Origin: RUG754 sp964345365
GTDB lineage: Bacteria > Bacillota > Clostridia > Peptostreptococcales > Anaerovoracaceae
Reading direction: 5' to 3'
DNA: 28,300 nt
Assembly (NCBI GenBank): GCA_964345365.1
Contig: CAYFQR010000019.1
Location: 1 to 28,300 of the forward strand
This document shows positions 15,429 through 23,357 of the stretch, piece after piece. A program made the position numbers and the translations under genes. How positions within the stretch are numbered: the stretch's first letter is position 1; each line of letters opens with the position of its first letter. The notes beneath the pieces are model-generated. The model worked only from the letters and a program-made list of their open reading frames with translations. It made no database searches and had not been told where the DNA came from.

Positions 15429-16736
15429 TTAGCCGTTTATAAGAGCCTGCATCACCTTGTTGGCAACAGGCCCCGCGACCCTCGCTCCCGAGCCGCCGTT
15501 TTCAACACATACTATAAACGCATAATCACCGCTGAAACCGAAGAACCATGCATTATATATTTCTTTGTTTCCCATCTGTGCGGTGCCTGATTTGGCACTG
15601 AGCTTAAGTCCCGGGAAATTACTATCACCGTAATTCCTTTTTACGTTATTTCTGAGCATGCTCTTGAGTTCCCTTGCACTGCTCTCTTTGAGGAGCCTTA
15701 TGCTTCCCGAGGAACCTCCTTTAATTATACTCGGAAGAGCCGTTTCCCCGTCTCCTGCGATTGCACCCATAAAAACCAACATTGAAAGCGGATTTATCTC
15801 GTCTCTGTCCTGACCGACTCCCGCCCAGCCTAAACTTGCCTCTTTGCCGCCGAAGTCAAAACTCCCCTCAAGAGTCTTGATTCCGTTTATATTGTAAGAA
15901 TCGACAAGCCTCATTTTTTTTGTATAGTCTTCGAGTGTTTTAGCACCGAGATTATTTGCAAGTTCTGCGAAAGCACAGTTGCATGAGTTCGAAAGGACAC
16001 CGTAAAAGTCCTGTTTGCCGTGAACCGCCGGACAGGTGACGCTTCCGTCTTCAAGTTCAAGTCTGCCGCTGCACTCAAATATCCATTTCTCCATTTCCGG
16101 TATGTTTTCGATTGCGGCAAGCGCCGTCAGAACCTTAAATGTCGAACCCGGAGTAAATTTGGCGGAAAACACTTTGTTTATATACGCACCGTCCTGCGCG
16201 GTCTTCGCCGCTTTTGCATCCTGGGGGTCAACGGTCGGCGTGCTGACAAGGCAGACAATATCGCCGGTTCTGTAATTATATACGCTGACCAAACCGAAGC
16301 GGCCGCCAATCGCATTATAAGCTGCATCATTTATTTTTTTATCTATCGAGAGCTTGACCGTACCGCCTTTTTTGCCGAAAAAGCCCTCGGTACCCGTAAT
16401 CGGATTATACCTGACGAGTTCCGGACGGAATACGACATTTGCAGCGGTGCTTATGCTGTAATTTATATCACCGAGCACTGTCGAGAGTGCTTTTCTCTCA
16501 AAAAACTCTCCCTTATAGTGAGGGCCGTTATCGTCATAATATAAGAGCAGGGTGCCGTTTCGGTCTTCTATACTCCCGACCGTAAGCTTGCCTTTGTGAA
16601 ATACATGGTCGTTCGCATAGAAGCTCGCCCAGTTTCCTCCATTTATCTCAAGCTTTACCACAAAATATATGAGCCCTAATACCATGGCTATTACGAGAAG
16701 CAAGCAGAGCATAGCTCTTCTTTCCAATTTTTTCAT
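15429..16736 (-). CDS. Class B penicillin-binding protein (PbpA-like transpeptidase)
   Basis: 435 residues: a short cytoplasmic start, one membrane anchor (about 8-27), a small N-terminal domain, then the transpeptidase domain. The three active-site motifs are present: SxxK as STFK (198-201, nucleophile Ser198), SxN as SCN (251-253) and KSGTA (382-386). It cross-links peptidoglycan outside the membrane. The small size resembles PbpA partners of RodA in Actinobacteria more than long FtsI/PBP2 proteins. Its start overlaps the end of the FHA-FtsW gene by 4 bp, so polymerase and cross-linker are translated as a pair, the usual SEDS-bPBP arrangement. Confidence 0.92.
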   Translation of the reverse strand: MKKLERRAMLCLLLVIAMVLGLIYFVVKLEINGGNWASFYANDHVFHKGKLTVGSIEDRNGTLLLYYDDNGPHYKGEFFERKALSTVLGDINYSISTAANVVFRPELVRYNPITGTEGFFGKKGGTVKLSIDKKINDAAYNAIGGRFGLVSVYNYRTGDIVCLVSTPTVDPQDAKAAKTAQDGAYINKVFSAKFTPGSTFKVLTALAAIENIPEMEKWIFECSGRLELEDGSVTCPAVHGKQDFYGVLSNSCNCAFAELANNLGAKTLEDYTKKMRLVDSYNINGIKTLEGSFDFGGKEASLGWAGVGQDRDEINPLSMLVFMGAIAGDGETALPSIIKGGSSGSIRLLKESSARELKSMLRNNVKRNYGDSNFPGLKLSAKSGTAQMGNKEIYNAWFFGFSGDYAFIVCVENGGSGARVAGPVANKVMQALING

Positions 16737-18613
16737 ATCCTGCCTCCCCCCTTGACCGCAAGCGATGCACTTGCCCTCGTATCCGAGGATTTAAGAAAAG
16801 CGAGAAGCGCCCACGACACGAGCATTGAGGTTCCTCCGTTCGACACGAACGGGAAGGTCACCCCTGTAAACGGAAGTATGTCGGTACATCCGAAGATGTT
16901 AAGCATAGTCTGGAATATGAACATGGACATGGCACCGCATGCCGCTATTGTAAAGAATGTCGAGCGACCCGAAATAATCGCCCTTACCGCAAATACTGCA
17001 AGTGTGGCTATCGAAAGCACCGCAAGGCAAGCTATGATAAGCCCCCATTCCTCAATCAGCATTCCGAAAACCAAATCGGTGTCCGCCGCGAAAACCTGAG
17101 ACAGCCAGCCGTTTCCGGCACCTACTCCTACAAGCCCTCCCGAAGCGGATGCAGACAGCGTTCTTGTCTGCTGGAAACCCGCATTGTTTACGATATCGGG
17201 TTCCCATATATTGCCCCAAGTTGCAAACCTCGTCGCTACATAAGGCTTGAATCTGAGCACCATAGTGCCTCCTGCCGCCGCTACCCCTGTGAGCAAAAGC
17301 AGTTTCGATATTTCACCCGACCTTAAGAATGAAATTATAAGGAAGGTGACAAAAAATACCATGGCCGTGCCGAAGTCCCCCATGATTCCGAGGCAGGCAA
17401 AGCAAAACAATGAAAAGCCGATGAAAATATACAGATTTTTTTTATTAAAGAGTTCATCCAAGGTGGCGGCGCCGACCCAAATGAAAGCTATCTTCACAAG
17501 CTCGGACGGCTGGAATGAAAAGCCGCCTATCTCAAGCCAATTTCTCGCTCCGTAAGTCAGGGTACCCATGGTAAGATTTAACAGAAGGAGCACTGCAGAT
17601 GCGAATATCATGAACCATCTTATTATCTTGGATCTTTCAAGGTCGCGCAGATAGACACACATGCCGAACATGATAAACACCCCTGCTCCGATTGCCGTCA
17701 ACTGCTTCGAGAGAGCTTCAGGCGATTTCGAGGCAACTACGGCAAGGCTAAGCGTCGAAAGGAAGAATGATATTATCTCCATCTCGAAACCGGAATTCCC
17801 CGATAATTTAATTACCGCAAAATATATCCATTCGATAGCGATAATTCCGCCAAAAGCGAAAAAGATCTCCGGCAGCAGCTCCGTTCCGAGCGATATCCAA
17901 AGCTGTATAACGGTCATTATTTGAAAAAGCGTGAGTGCCGCAACCGTCGGGCCTGCGGAAAGCAGCTTCGTATCGCTCCTCCGCATTTGCCTGTTGTTGT
18001 TCTTTTCTTCAAGAGATATCGGAAGAAGTGTGAAATCCGTCATACCCGCCCTTATTATATCTCCGTACTCCAAGTCTATCTCATTTCCTATCCCGCCTTT
18101 TTCCGCAGATATCTTCACAAAACCCGATTCGTTGCCCCCTGCCATTTCGGCAAGGTAGTCCAGATATGCGTTTCTGTCGCTATATCCTCCGGTTCTATAT
18201 TCTTTATATGACTGTTTGTCCTCTCCCTCATTTAAGAATGTACCGTTTCGGGAGCCCAAATCTCTGAAAGTCCACTTGCCGTACTCGTCCCTCATAAGCA
18301 GTCCGTGGTTTCTCGAAAGCAATTCGTCATCCACGGAGATATCGCATGAAGACGCCCTGCCTATGACATTCTCCCAATGGGTCAAGGGTACCGATATTTC
18401 GCTGATCCCGTCGGAATCTCCGCTCTCCCCTACACTGCTCGATATTTTGAGATAGGCCCATACTTCAGCGGGGTTTTTTGACTTAATGAGGCTGACGATA
18501 CATCTAACGAGTATATATAATGCCAAAATTACAAAAACCCACCTTGCAGCCAAGGTGTAGAGATTCCCCCCGAAATCAATATCTTTTAAGTTTTGTAAAA
18601 AGCTCAAATCCAT
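16733..18613 (-). CDS. FHA domain fused to a SEDS (FtsW/RodA) glycosyltransferase
   Basis: About 626 residues from the ATG at 18611-18613; a GTG three codons upstream is an alternative, and neither has a strong ribosome-binding site. Order: one membrane helix near the start, an FHA domain (about 70-210) with VIGRASSCDI, SRNHGLL and DLGSRNGTFLN (the phosphothreonine-binding Arg, Ser and Asn positions are present), then about ten membrane helices forming a FtsW/RodA domain. Visible landmarks there are TYGARNWLEIGGFSFQPSELVKIAF, GDFGTAMVFF, GLVGVGAGNGW and PFTGVTFPFVSNGGTSML. SEDS proteins polymerise peptidoglycan from lipid II. The FHA domain implies control by a Ser/Thr kinase, but none is encoded in this window. 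Coupled to the downstream PBP. Confidence 0.93.
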   Translation of the reverse strand: MDLSFLQNLKDIDFGGNLYTLAARWVFVILALYILVRCIVSLIKSKNPAEVWAYLKISSSVGESGDSDGISEISVPLTHWENVIGRASSCDISVDDELLSRNHGLLMRDEYGKWTFRDLGSRNGTFLNEGEDKQSYKEYRTGGYSDRNAYLDYLAEMAGGNESGFVKISAEKGGIGNEIDLEYGDIIRAGMTDFTLLPISLEEKNNNRQMRRSDTKLLSAGPTVAALTLFQIMTVIQLWISLGTELLPEIFFAFGGIIAIEWIYFAVIKLSGNSGFEMEIISFFLSTLSLAVVASKSPEALSKQLTAIGAGVFIMFGMCVYLRDLERSKIIRWFMIFASAVLLLLNLTMGTLTYGARNWLEIGGFSFQPSELVKIAFIWVGAATLDELFNKKNLYIFIGFSLFCFACLGIMGDFGTAMVFFVTFLIISFLRSGEISKLLLLTGVAAAGGTMVLRFKPYVATRFATWGNIWEPDIVNNAGFQQTRTLSASASGGLVGVGAGNGWLSQVFAADTDLVFGMLIEEWGLIIACLAVLSIATLAVFAVRAIISGRSTFFTIAACGAMSMFIFQTMLNIFGCTDILPFTGVTFPFVSNGGTSMLVSWALLAFLKSSDTRASASLAVKGGGRI

Positions 18614-18736
18614 GTCTAACACCGTTAAATTTTAACATAGCTTGACGGTCTTACACTGTTTTTTCGTCATTGACTCTACATCGAAAATCAGTATGAAAAC
18701 TATCAAGTAACATTTTTGCTCAAGCCTCATATGACT

Positions 18737-20341
18737 TTAGAGTCTGCCGGCTGTCACGGTCGCAGAGTATTTGCCGTTAACGGTGTAACCGTTTATCGTC
18801 TTGTATGCTCTGACTCTATATGTATATTTTTTTCCGCGTACGGCGGTTTTGTCGTAGTAATAACTTGACTTTACATCTGCAATCCTGCTGTATTTTGAGG
18901 CGCCTGCTGCCTTCCTGAAAACTCTGTAACCCGTTCGCCCGTCTACTTTGTCCCAATCGATAAAGACGCTCTTTGACGATGACCTGAGCTTTGTAATCGT
19001 TACACTTCCGAGCGGAACCGTAACGCCTCTCAGGTATCCCGATTTAATGCTTTCGTATCTCCGCCCCGTCACCTCTCTAATCGCGGTAACCTTGTAAAAA
19101 TACTTAATTCCGGGGCGTGCGGTCTTATCGGTGTAGAAGGTTTCTTTTATATCGGAGGCAATCTTAATATATTTACCTCCGCTGCCTCTGATGCACCTAT
19201 ATACATCATAAGTATCTGCGTTATTTACTTTGTCCCATTCAATTACAGGGGTCTTGTCACTATCGAGGGAAACCGATGAAAGTTTCGGTTTTTCGGTCTT
19301 ATAGAAATTCTCAAGATCAAAAAACTCAACAGTGTAGGACTTTTCTTGGTCAAGTCCGCTTATACTTACAAGATACTTGTCTCCCGGAGAATATTTTTCG
19401 ATGTCGTCAGGTCTGAAAATAATGCAACCGGTCTGTCCGTAATGATTATTTGAAACAAAAAATTCCCCGTCAGACGCTACACTTGAAAAAACCCAATGCT
19501 TGAGGTCATAGCTCGAAAAGTCGTCGATTTTTGTGAGCCTCACCTTGATATTGTTCGGATTCAGCGTTTCATTCATCGATATACTCCATGCGTCTCCCGC
19601 ATTGAAGTACGATACCGGCATATTTTGAGCCGGCCAGCAAACGCCCGCGTAATCATCATCCCTGCAAGATTCGTCACTCACATACATGGCATTATATGTC
19701 ACATTATCCTCCTCGGAGGACACTATACCGAATCCTACCGCGCCCATAAGAGGGTTTAATATCCATCTTCTATGGCCCAATTTTGAAATATTGGCAGGGT
19801 CGCTGTCCGACATCCATCCGTCCAAAATCGCAAACTTAAGCGAAGCGTTAGCTCTTGTGTATTTCGCCAAATTGCAGTCTTTTGACGCTTCAACACCGAG
19901 AGTCGAAATTTTGCCGTTCATATTTGCGGGATATTTCGGATAATGACTCAAATTACCGTTTGCGTAATTCACGATACATGCAGCCTGTGCTTTTTCCGAA
20001 TACTCGTAATTCAGTTCAACATCATGGTTAATACCTGCAATAAAACGTATTGTCTTAATCACATTGAGAGCGTTTGTGTTTTCTTCGTCGTCAAGCAAAC
20101 CCGGGAAATAAGGTGCAGTTAAAATAGGCACAACTGAATATGGGACTTTGTAATTGTCTACAACCTTTCCTGTAGTGTCGAGCCCCATTAGACCGGTGGG
20201 ATGCTCAAGTGCGAAGTTCACGATTGCCTCCATTGTAGGCTTTTTCACATCGCTCCCGCCCGTATAGGCGAACGCTTGGCTCACATTGCTCCCCACCAAA
20301 AGAAACAACATTAGGATAATACAAAAAATCTTTCTTTTCAT
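18737..20341 (-). CDS. Secreted CAP-domain protein with two fibronectin type III domains
   Basis: 534 residues from the ATG at 20339-20341, which gives a classic signal peptide (MKRK, hydrophobic core, then AFA before YTGG). A TTG start ten codons upstream is possible but would spoil the signal peptide and lie within the structured leader. The CAP/SCP-like domain spans about 75-240 (YANGNLSHYP, LGHRRWILNPLMGAVGFGI). Two fibronectin III-like repeats follow (about 355-440 and 445-532), each ending in the YFYKVTA or YTYRVRA pattern typical of clostridial surface proteins. No sortase motif or membrane anchor is visible, so it is released or held non-covalently. Role unknown. Monocistronic, behind a possible riboswitch. 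Confidence 0.88.
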   Translation of the reverse strand: MKRKIFCIILMLFLLVGSNVSQAFAYTGGSDVKKPTMEAIVNFALEHPTGLMGLDTTGKVVDNYKVPYSVVPILTAPYFPGLLDDEENTNALNVIKTIRFIAGINHDVELNYEYSEKAQAACIVNYANGNLSHYPKYPANMNGKISTLGVEASKDCNLAKYTRANASLKFAILDGWMSDSDPANISKLGHRRWILNPLMGAVGFGIVSSEEDNVTYNAMYVSDESCRDDDYAGVCWPAQNMPVSYFNAGDAWSISMNETLNPNNIKVRLTKIDDFSSYDLKHWVFSSVASDGEFFVSNNHYGQTGCIIFRPDDIEKYSPGDKYLVSISGLDQEKSYTVEFFDLENFYKTEKPKLSSVSLDSDKTPVIEWDKVNNADTYDVYRCIRGSGGKYIKIASDIKETFYTDKTARPGIKYFYKVTAIREVTGRRYESIKSGYLRGVTVPLGSVTITKLRSSSKSVFIDWDKVDGRTGYRVFRKAAGASKYSRIADVKSSYYYDKTAVRGKKYTYRVRAYKTINGYTVNGKYSATVTAGRL

Positions 20342-20350
20342 TTTTTTACC

Positions 20351-20456
20351 ACACCACTCAGCTACCTTCAAGCTTCCGTTACGAAAGTTTACATTTCCCC
20401 ATTTTCGATGAGTTGTTCGCGGTTTCCCCTTTCAAATATTTAGCCCGGATAGGCGT
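20351..20456 (-). promoter_or_regulatory. Structured leader of the CAP gene, possible second-messenger riboswitch
   Basis: On the minus strand, ACGCC (20452-20456) can pair with GGTGT (20351-20355), closing about 106 nt. Inside are the purine-rich blocks GAAAGGGGAAACC and TGGGGAAATGT, a hairpin with arms 20398-20402/20408-20412, a hairpin with arms 20373-20377/20383-20387, and GGTAGCTGAG near the 3' end. The order of the conserved-looking blocks recalls the ydaO (c-di-AMP) riboswitch, which often precedes cell-wall protein genes. However, the usual 3' CAGCUAACCUCG block is not matched well. A c-di-GMP-I element fits less well. The class is unproven. Confidence 0.4.
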
Positions 20457-20539
20457 ATTCTTTATTTTAACACAAGTCACCTGTAAGCAGATGACAAAAA
20501 TGTGAAAAAATTATTTTTTGTTCGGCTTATATTTTTTTC

Positions 20540-20554
20540 TTGCGTTTAACGCAA
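20540..20554. promoter_or_regulatory. 15-bp palindrome in the AT-rich divergent intergenic region
   Basis: TTGCGT-TTA-ACGCAA is a perfect inverted repeat with a 3-bp centre, GC-richer than its AT-rich surroundings (20475-20650), between divergent genes. It could be an operator of a dimeric regulator. The rest of this stretch shows no gene and no clear promoter boxes that I would defend. Confidence 0.35.
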
Positions 20555-20659
20555 TTCAAGATTATATTAAATATGTTATGCTGTTTTATAATATTATATA
20601 ATTATATCACATTCATTTCAATATAAAATTACTACCAATTAATAAGGGGTGAAAACAAG

Positions 20660-20974
20660 TTGTCTACATTTTTTGAAACAGTAATGCTTATATGCTTCGG
20701 GCTTTCATGGCCGCTGTCAATCGCTAAATCAATCAAATCAAAGACTGCCAAGGGTAAGAGCATGTTTTTTCAAATCGCAATCATCATAGGCTATACATCA
20801 GGTATAGCGGGTAAACTCATGTCGGGAAACTACAGCTATGTAACTTGGCTTTATGCCCTTAATCTGTTTATGGTAACTTTTGATTTGTTCCTGTATTTCA
20901 GGAATCTCAAAACCGACAAAAAAAGAGCTTACGACAGCAGGTGCTCTGTTCTGAGTTCTGATAAAAGCATTTAA
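20660..20974 (+). CDS. Small PQ-loop/SemiSWEET-like membrane protein
   Basis: 104 residues with about three membrane segments. The first part (TVMLICFGLSWPLSIAKSIK), the charged loop SKTAKGKSMFF, and the following helices match the three-helix half-unit of PQ-loop (SemiSWEET-like) proteins, although the Pro-Gln pair itself reads Pro-Leu here. Start is TTG at 20660, with AAGGGGTG 9-16 bases upstream and no better in-frame ATG. Transport of a small solute is plausible from the fold, but the substrate is unknown. The alcohol dehydrogenase gene follows 36 bp later on the same strand. Confidence 0.75.
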   Translation: MSTFFETVMLICFGLSWPLSIAKSIKSKTAKGKSMFFQIAIIIGYTSGIAGKLMSGNYSYVTWLYALNLFMVTFDLFLYFRNLKTDKKRAYDSRCSVLSSDKSI

Positions 20975-21010
20975 TTACCAATTCAAGCGAATTATTCAAA
21001 GGATTTTCCA

Positions 21011-22213
21011 ATGAAACATTTAACCTACAGAATCTTTCAGCGCATTATGGCTGCATCCATACCGCTTATACCGTGGCCTGAACCCGTTCTTATTGAGGGC
21101 TCCGGAAGCATCGTGCAGATTGCGTCAATCTTGGCATCAAATCTAAAAAAATCCCCGCTCTTTGTTACCACAGTCGGAACAATGAAGCGAAACAGCCTGG
21201 ATTCCGTATTTGCGGCTCTACAAGAAAAAAATATTACCTTCTCCGTTTTTGCCGAAGTGACGCCCGACCCGACAATCTCACTGATTGAGAACGGACTTGC
21301 GGTCTATAAAAGCGGCGGTTGTGACAGCATAGTAGCGGTAGGAGGCGGTTCCGTAATAGACTGCGCCAAGCTCATAGGGGCGAGGGTCGCCAGACCGTAT
21401 CTTCCCGTCAAAAAAATGAAAGGGCTCTTTCGCATACGAAAGAAACTCCCTTTATTCATCGCAGTTCCTACCACCGCCGGCACAGGCTCGGAAGCAACGG
21501 TTGCCGCTGTGGTCTCGGATGAAAAAACGCATTATAAATATCCCGTCAACGATACCGTCCTGCTTCCTCAATATGCGATTCTCGACTCTGAACTTACATT
21601 GGGGCTTCCGGCTAAACTCACTGCTGAAACGGGAATGGATGCGCTCACCCATGCGGTAGAAGCCTATACCAATCGATACGGCAACAGTAAATCAAGGGCT
21701 CTCGCCAAAAAAGCGGTCAAGATGATTTTCTCCGCCTTGCCTGAGGCTTACAATAACGGCAATGACGAAAATTCCAGACAAACAATGCTGCTCGCTTCAT
21801 TCTTTGCAGGCCGGGCTTTTACAAAGGCCTACGTCGGCTATGTACATGCAATAGCGCATGCTATGGGCGGAATATACGGTGTATCTCATGGCTTAATGAA
21901 TGCCATACTGCTCGCAAAGGTGATGAGAGCCTATGGCTCATACGTCGAAAAGCCGCTTGCGGAATTGGCTTCGGAGCTTAAGATTGGCGAAGGTCTTTCC
22001 CGAAGGCAAAGAGCGGAAGCAATGATTGAAGCTATTGAGAAATTAGCTTCTGACATGGGCATACCGTCTACTTTTGCAGATTTAGAGAAAAAAGACTATC
22101 CTGAGATTGCAAAGAGAGCATTGAAGGAAGCGAACCCCCTCTATCCTGTCCCGTGCATTTGGGGTGAAAAGGAAATCTATGCTGTTTTAGATGAAATATA
22201 TCCAAAGGCTTAA
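21011..22213 (+). CDS. Iron-containing alcohol dehydrogenase family protein
   Basis: 400 residues, the normal length of the family. The nucleotide-binding GGGSVIDCAKLI (111-122) and the PTTAGTGSEAT loop (153-163) are present. The metal ligands fit Asp210 and His214 in GMDALTHAVEAY plus His279 and His293, the last two 14 residues apart as in FucO. It would interconvert an alcohol and an aldehyde with NAD(P)H. Which alcohol cannot be told from sequence; a role with the aldolase/aminotransferase locus next door is possible but unproven. AAAGGA precedes the ATG. It converges on the aldolase gene across a bidirectional terminator. Confidence 0.93.
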   Translation: MKHLTYRIFQRIMAASIPLIPWPEPVLIEGSGSIVQIASILASNLKKSPLFVTTVGTMKRNSLDSVFAALQEKNITFSVFAEVTPDPTISLIENGLAVYKSGGCDSIVAVGGGSVIDCAKLIGARVARPYLPVKKMKGLFRIRKKLPLFIAVPTTAGTGSEATVAAVVSDEKTHYKYPVNDTVLLPQYAILDSELTLGLPAKLTAETGMDALTHAVEAYTNRYGNSKSRALAKKAVKMIFSALPEAYNNGNDENSRQTMLLASFFAGRAFTKAYVGYVHAIAHAMGGIYGVSHGLMNAILLAKVMRAYGSYVEKPLAELASELKIGEGLSRRQRAEAMIEAIEKLASDMGIPSTFADLEKKDYPEIAKRALKEANPLYPVPCIWGEKEIYAVLDEIYPKA

Positions 22214-22349
22214 TATGCAAAGCACAGCTCGCAATATGCCCTGCATCCATAGTACGACAAGTTCATCATTAACCCGATATCTATGATTCGATAAGCTATA
22301 TTACAGATAAAGTTCGCATCTGACGACAGCCTGCATGAGAAATAGTAAT

Positions 22350-22390
22350 AAAAATGCTGTCACCTCCGCTAAGTCGAGATGACAGCTTTT
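22350..22390. terminator. Bidirectional terminator between the alcohol dehydrogenase and aldolase genes
   Basis: Arms 22356-22366 and 22376-22386 pair over 11 positions with one C/A mismatch. A run of T follows on the plus strand (22387-22392), and a T-rich stretch follows on the minus strand (complement of the A-run at 22351-22354). It lies between converging genes. Nothing else is seen in 22214-22411. Confidence 0.85.
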
Positions 22391-22411
22391 TTAATTTGAA
22401 AAAATCGTTTA

Positions 22412-23328
22412 TTACTTTAATTTAGAATATTTTTTTTGGTATATCATGTGCATGAGCAGGCTTTCCGCCAAGCCTATAGGTTTTTTACCCGCAAGTTTCG
22501 CCATGCATGCCGCACGAGCATTCTTCTCCAGGATGTGAACCACCGCTTTCGTGTCGTACAGGTCTCCTGCAAGGCACAACGCTNNNNNNNNNNGAAGAAA
22601 CGTGCAACCTCACTGTCCGTTGACGGTATGACGGCATTTACATCTTTGCGGGCATTATATATCTCATGATGAATCTTGCTGTCCTGCGGTTCACCCACTT
22701 CCACGCCGTCACGGTAAAAACGGATTCCGTTCTCATCTCTTACGGAATATATGACATCCGAATTCGAAATTTGCATGTTCTTTTCGAGCTTTTCTTCATA
22801 GTATTTTTTGCATATAGCTTCAAGGGCGAGCGCTTTCTCCAGAGCATTTTCTTCAGAGCTTCCCATTACAACAGCACCGTGCTTTTCCAAAAGCAAGGCC
22901 TTGGTAGTATCTTGCCGAGCGGTTTGCTCCGCACCTTCATGCAGTTTTTTTGTGCCCGGAAGAGCATAAGGACTTGTACGCAGAGTTTTGCCGCCGAGCA
23001 TTTTTTGCTCATCGGGACTTAGCGTCAAAGGTTCGGCTAAGAGGCTGAGTGCGGATGCATAAGGCTGATGCGTGTGCATAATCACCTGTACGTCCGGAAA
23101 TGCCCTGTATATCGCCAAATGCATCGGTGTTTCGGATGAAGGCTTTGCAGTTCCTTCATAACTTCCGTCGGTATGAACTCTAACCAAATCGCCTTCCTGC
23201 ATCTCTTCATAACCGCGTCCTGACGGCGTAACCAAAAAATCATCGCCGTCCCTCTTGCTTAAATTGCCCCAGGTACGAAATAAAAGTCCTTGAGAAATAG
23301 CCTCACGGGCAAGGTCTGTCAGTAACAT
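22412..23328 (-). CDS. Class II aldolase/adducin family protein with a second degenerate domain, interrupted by an assembly gap
   Basis: About 305 residues once the gap is closed. The N-terminal class II aldolase domain has GNLS (21-24), SSETPMH (64-70) and the zinc ligands His85 and His87 in MHTHQPY and His150 in EKHGAVV. From about 225, KIHHEIYNARKDVNAVI resembles PMHLAIYRAFPDVQVIM of the first domain but lacks the HxH, so it looks like a decayed second aldolase unit. Ten N at 22584-22593 split the gene and the frame shifts there. Read in the third frame, ALCLAGDLYDTKAVVHILEK and GLAESLLMHMIY continue the protein to a TAA at 22412-22414. Substrate unknown. AAGGAGA precedes the ATG; it follows the aminotransferase by 29 bp. 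Confidence 0.88.
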
Positions 23329-23357
23329 TTTTTCTCCTTTTTCATTAAGTTGAAAGC

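Noticed and set aside
20351..20456. c-di-GMP-I (GEMM) riboswitch
   Set aside because: GGGGAAACC and GGTAGC recall it, but the terminal pairing expected for that class (GGCAA with TTGCC) is absent and an extra 40 nt precede the core.
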